Origin: Pleurocapsa sp. MO_226.B13
GTDB taxonomy: Bacteria; Cyanobacteriota; Cyanobacteriia; Cyanobacteriales; Xenococcaceae
Assembly (NCBI GenBank): GCA_030064795.1
Contig: JASJEI010000205.1
Span: 1 to 17,226 of the forward strand
Direction: 5' to 3'
Length of the DNA stretch: 17,226 bases
Position numbers and translations under genes: made by a program. This document shows, piece after piece, positions 14,821 through 17,226 of this stretch. How positions within the stretch are numbered: the stretch's first letter is position 1; the number at the start of each line of letters is the position of its first letter. The notes under the pieces are model-generated. The model worked only from the letters and a program-made list of their open reading frames with translations, ran no database searches and had not been told where the DNA came from.

Positions 14821-14846
14821 GTTTATTAATAAACTTAGCTAAGTTT
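14821..14846. promoter_or_regulatory. Overlapping palindromes, probable operator of the antitoxin-toxin operon
   Basis: Two perfect palindromes overlap by four bases one base upstream of the antitoxin start: GTTTATTAATAAAC (14821-14834) and AAACTTAGCTAAGTTT (14831-14846). A partial repeat, TTTAGCTA, follows. On the minus strand TACAAT, a possible -10 box, lies just beyond, so a repressor bound here would cover the start of transcription. Phd-type antitoxins bind such palindromes cooperatively as dimers, alone or with toxin. The role is inferred from position and symmetry. Confidence 0.6.
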
Positions 14847-15040
14847 AGCTATATTGTAACCAATCAAGTGTTCTGATTTGAAATAAAGCGATCGCATTTA
14901 CTAAAATACAAGCTAAAAAAACTATGGATTACCCGATCTTTTTCCAAATTTCAGTCATCTTGAATTAAGGTTTGAATTACCAAGACGAACGTGATTGAAC
15001 AGAACTAAGCGATCGGCTACGCGCTGCACAACAAATAATT

Positions 15041-15072
15041 AGGTAAACTTTGGTATAGTTTGTCAATTACCT
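15041..15072 (+). promoter_or_regulatory. Probable tnpA promoter within an inverted repeat
   Basis: AGGTAA (15041-15046) and TTACCT (15067-15072) form an inverted pair around TATAGT (15054-15059), a good -10 box; no clear -35 is seen. The -10 box ends 16 bases before the tnpA ATG and there is no Shine-Dalgarno, so the transcript is probably leaderless or nearly so. The symmetry suggests a binding site for TnpA's MerR-like domain, possibly for autoregulation and for recognition of the element's left end. Confidence 0.45.
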
Positions 15073-15075
15073 TAA

Positions 15076-15687
15076 ATGCCAAAGTTAAGTATATCGGAAG
15101 CAGCGTATTTATTAGGTGTCTCTACAGACACTCTGAGACGATGGGAAAAAGAAGGCAAGATTACATCTACCAGAACAGAAGGAGGACATCGAAGGTACGA
15201 CTTGACTGATATTCTCAAGGATCAAGAGGATGATGGTTTAACTATTCTTTACGCTCGTGTAAGTACCAGACCTCAAGTAAAAGATTTAGACCGACAAATA
15301 GCAGTACTCGAAACCTATGCCGAAATCAAAGGGTGGAAGAACTGCAAAACCATTAAAGATATAGGCTCTGGCGTTAACTACCGCAAGAAAGGATTAAACA
15401 AATTATTATCCCTTTTGGTAGAAGGACAAGCTACTCGATTAGTACTAACCACTAAAGACAGATTGCTTAGGTTTGGTTCAGAATTAGTCTTTTCCATTTG
15501 CGAACTTTATGGAGTAGAGGTTGTCATACTCAATAAAGATCCAGATTCATCTCCTGAAGAGGAATTGGTTAAAGATGTCCTCGAAATTATTACAGTTTTT
15601 AGTGCCAAACTTCACTCTATGAGAAGTCGTAAAAATGTAAAAGCACTTCAAGAAAACTTACAAAAATTAGCCGAATTATCAAATTAA
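15076..15687 (+). CDS. tnpA: IS607-family serine recombinase TnpA
   Basis: 203 residues, the typical size. Residues 5-45 are a MerR-like helix-turn-helix (ISEAAYLLGVSTDTLRRWEK, then GKI..TRTEGGHRRYDL), which binds DNA. The small serine recombinase domain starts at ILYARVSTRPQ, with S63 as the catalytic nucleophile forming a covalent link to DNA. DRQIAVLETYAEIKGW and TKDRLLRFG follow, with the conserved Arg residues. IS607 TnpA excises the element as a circle and inserts it with little target preference beyond a short core dinucleotide, leaving no target duplication. The gene seems intact. The tnpB ATG follows its stop by 18 bases, in the same transcript. Confidence 0.93.
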   Translation: MPKLSISEAAYLLGVSTDTLRRWEKEGKITSTRTEGGHRRYDLTDILKDQEDDGLTILYARVSTRPQVKDLDRQIAVLETYAEIKGWKNCKTIKDIGSGVNYRKKGLNKLLSLLVEGQATRLVLTTKDRLLRFGSELVFSICELYGVEVVILNKDPDSSPEEELVKDVLEIITVFSAKLHSMRSRKNVKALQENLQKLAELSN

Positions 15688-15705
15688 AACTATGTATAAT
15701 AAGAT

Positions 15706-17211
15706 ATGCCGACTTATCAAACTCTACTGCCAGATAATATTTACTCGTTTCTCACCAAAATGAGCGAGTTATATTCTGCTATAGAAAAAGATATGCACGT
15801 GGCATTGATTGATGGTGGAAAGATTGAAACAGTAGAAAAAATCTTTCAGTCTCAATACAAAGTAGATAGCACTACAGTAAGGAATGTTTACCACGATCTA
15901 AAAGGTAAACATAAAGGAATTAAGGAGTTAAGAAAGACTCAAGCTAAAAGTTTAAAATCAACTATTAAAAGTATTAAGGCTTTTATCAAAAAGAAGTCCA
16001 AGAAAAAGACTCTGACAGCTAAAGACAAATTCAATCTGCACCAAAAAAAGCGTAGACTGGCCATTAAAGAACACAAGCTTAAAGCTTTAGAGAGCAAAAG
16101 GATTAAGCTTTGTTTTGGCACTAAGAAGTTGTTCAAAGCTCAATATCATCTAAAAGAAAATGGATATGATAGTCATGATGAGTGGCTGCACGATTGGAGA
16201 AAAGCTAGAACATCTAGTTTCATGATGGTGGGAGCAAAAACCTATGCCAGTGGTAACCAGTTGTGTAGATTGACTACTGAAGGTGAACTAAAAATAACCG
16301 TCCCCCCTTGTTTATTGGATGAATTTGGAACTCATGTGAGGTGTGAGGGTATTAATTTTAGATACGGTCAAGCCTTTGTTGATATCGCTTTAACCCCAGT
16401 GCAGAGATTTTCTACTCGCAATGGTGGAAAGAAAAAGGCTAGTAGAATAGGAACAGAGAGAGCAGTTACCCATCGCTTTGTAAGCAAAGGCAATCTTTGG
16501 TATCTCCATACGACAGTAGAACTTCCTGATACACCTTGGATAAGCCATAGAAACAATGGAGCTTTAGGTATTGATTTGAATGTAGATTCAATAGCTTGGG
16601 CTTATTGCGATAAGGAAGGAAACCTTAAGGACAAAGGACAGGTAAGAATTGATTTGGAGGATAAGTCTTCAAAGCAAACGAGTCATCTTCTCAGTATGGC
16701 GCTCGCACAAGTATTAGATAAGGCTGTTGAATACGAGTGTCCTATTGTCATTGAGAAGTTAGATTTTACTAGCAAAAAATCTAGACTAAGAGAGTATGGC
16801 AAACGCTACGCAAGGATGTTATCTCAATTTGCTTACTCCAAATTTGCCGATCTAGTTCAATCTAAAGCACAACTTTCCGCAATTCAAGTTATTTCAGTTA
16901 ACCCTGCCTACTCTTCATTAATTGGCATGGTTAAATATATGTCTTTGTACGGGCTAAATTCAGGTACATCCGCTGCGTTAGTGCTTGCTCGTAGATGTCT
17001 TCGATTCTCAGAACGTCTGCCTAGAGTCCTTTACGCCTTGTTGTCGCCAGTGGATGATAACAAGCACGTTTGGTCTTATTGGGCGCGTATCTCGAAAATA
17101 GTTAAGGGTTGCCATAGGCATAGCTTTTTCGAGATGAGGGTCAGGGTTGGGGTTAAGTTCGATAACCAGAGTTCCGTCAGGAAAGGGAAGCTAACGAACA
17201 AATTAACATAA
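15706..17211 (+). CDS. tnpB: TnpB-like RNA-guided nuclease homologue, atypical C-terminus
   Basis: 501 residues, longer than common TnpB proteins (about 370-450). Residues 70-150 are a very basic, likely coiled-coil segment (KSTIKSIKAFIKKKSKKK...) suited to RNA binding. RuvC-I is GALGIDLNVDSIAWAY (D290); RuvC-II is CPIVIEKLDF (E350). The bridge/helix region KSRLREYGKRYARMLSQFAY follows. The final part (VNPAYSSLIGMVKY, 398-411; GLNSGTSAALVLARR, 416-430) replaces the usual CxxC...CxxC zinc finger, and no Asp stands where RuvC-III normally supplies one. This variant looks like the TnpB branch annotated in cyanobacteria with 'NPAY(S/T)S.IG'. Whether it cuts DNA with a relocated acid or has lost cleavage is unknown. 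Complete frame; ribosome site weak. Confidence 0.82.
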   Translation: MPTYQTLLPDNIYSFLTKMSELYSAIEKDMHVALIDGGKIETVEKIFQSQYKVDSTTVRNVYHDLKGKHKGIKELRKTQAKSLKSTIKSIKAFIKKKSKKKTLTAKDKFNLHQKKRRLAIKEHKLKALESKRIKLCFGTKKLFKAQYHLKENGYDSHDEWLHDWRKARTSSFMMVGAKTYASGNQLCRLTTEGELKITVPPCLLDEFGTHVRCEGINFRYGQAFVDIALTPVQRFSTRNGGKKKASRIGTERAVTHRFVSKGNLWYLHTTVELPDTPWISHRNNGALGIDLNVDSIAWAYCDKEGNLKDKGQVRIDLEDKSSKQTSHLLSMALAQVLDKAVEYECPIVIEKLDFTSKKSRLREYGKRYARMLSQFAYSKFADLVQSKAQLSAIQVISVNPAYSSLIGMVKYMSLYGLNSGTSAALVLARRCLRFSERLPRVLYALLSPVDDNKHVWSYWARISKIVKGCHRHSFFEMRVRVGVKFDNQSSVRKGKLTNKLT

Positions 17212-17226
17212 TGCTCCAGTAATCCT

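Larger units (their letters stand above)
15041..17226 (+). mobile_element. IS607-type insertion sequence (tnpA-tnpB), right end beyond or at window edge
   Basis: The pair of a MerR-like/serine-recombinase TnpA and a TnpB, in that order and orientation, defines IS607-type elements. They lack terminal inverted repeats, so the boundaries cannot be fixed from one copy; the start given is the dyad before tnpA, and the true left end may be further left (within 14900-15040). The tnpB stop is 15 bases from the window end. In related elements a guide (omega/re) RNA overlaps the tnpB 3' end and continues past the element's right end. Confidence 0.75.

Noticed and set aside
3252..14895. Recurring GCGATCGC octamers considered as a repeat array or CRISPR-like feature
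   Set aside because: Spacing is irregular and there are no unique equal-length spacers; these are the dispersed HIP1 sites typical of cyanobacteria.

Overview
The window looks like cyanobacterial DNA. It is AT-rich and carries twelve copies of the palindrome GCGATCGC (HIP1: 3252, 4859, 5235, 9477, 11688, 11739, 13315, 13687, 14009, 14239, 14492, 14888), where one or none would be expected by chance. The genus cannot be fixed from this sequence.

Positions 1-13216 are an exopolysaccharide / surface-glycan biosynthesis cluster with all main genes on the plus strand. In order they are: the tail of an unidentified gene; a very short phytanoyl-CoA-dioxygenase-like gene that is probably a remnant; a GT4 glycosyltransferase coupled to it by an ATGA overlap; a more divergent GT-B glycosyltransferase; a SAM-dependent methyltransferase; four more GT4 glycosyltransferases; a polytopic O-antigen ligase/polymerase-type membrane protein; and a large protein with two pectate-lyase-like (right-handed beta-helix) motifs. 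The simplest reading is that the six transferases build a multi-sugar repeat on the cytoplasmic side, the methyltransferase may decorate it, the membrane protein polymerises or ligates it, and the beta-helix protein trims or modifies the product. No priming glycosyltransferase, flippase or export/copolymerase gene lies in the window, so those steps must be encoded elsewhere.

Two small non-coding elements with the structure of MITEs sit in the cluster. One (4410-4559) has GAGACTGTTT ends flanked by TTA duplications. The other (7117-7296) has CGGGACTTAGACA ends flanked by CTAA duplications, and its terminal repeat supplies the last two codons and the stop of the upstream glycosyltransferase gene.

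Positions 13217-14199 are a gene graveyard. Pieces of three unrelated genes abut within 500 bp: the 3' end of GDP-mannose 4,6-dehydratase, the 5' end of the replicative helicase dnaB, and the 3' half of a DUF151 bifunctional nuclease. Downstream on the minus strand is a complete Phd/YefM-type antitoxin plus PIN-domain (VapC) toxin operon, with two overlapping perfect palindromes in front of the antitoxin.

Positions ~15041 to the window end hold an IS607-type transposon: a MerR-like/serine-recombinase TnpA and a 501-residue TnpB. The TnpB is divergent: RuvC-I Asp and RuvC-II Glu are visible, but the usual zinc finger and the third catalytic Asp are not at their expected places. Nothing here can be called a wholly new system with confidence. 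The best second-look items are the MITE that rewrote a gene end, the three-gene scrap mosaic, and the atypical TnpB.
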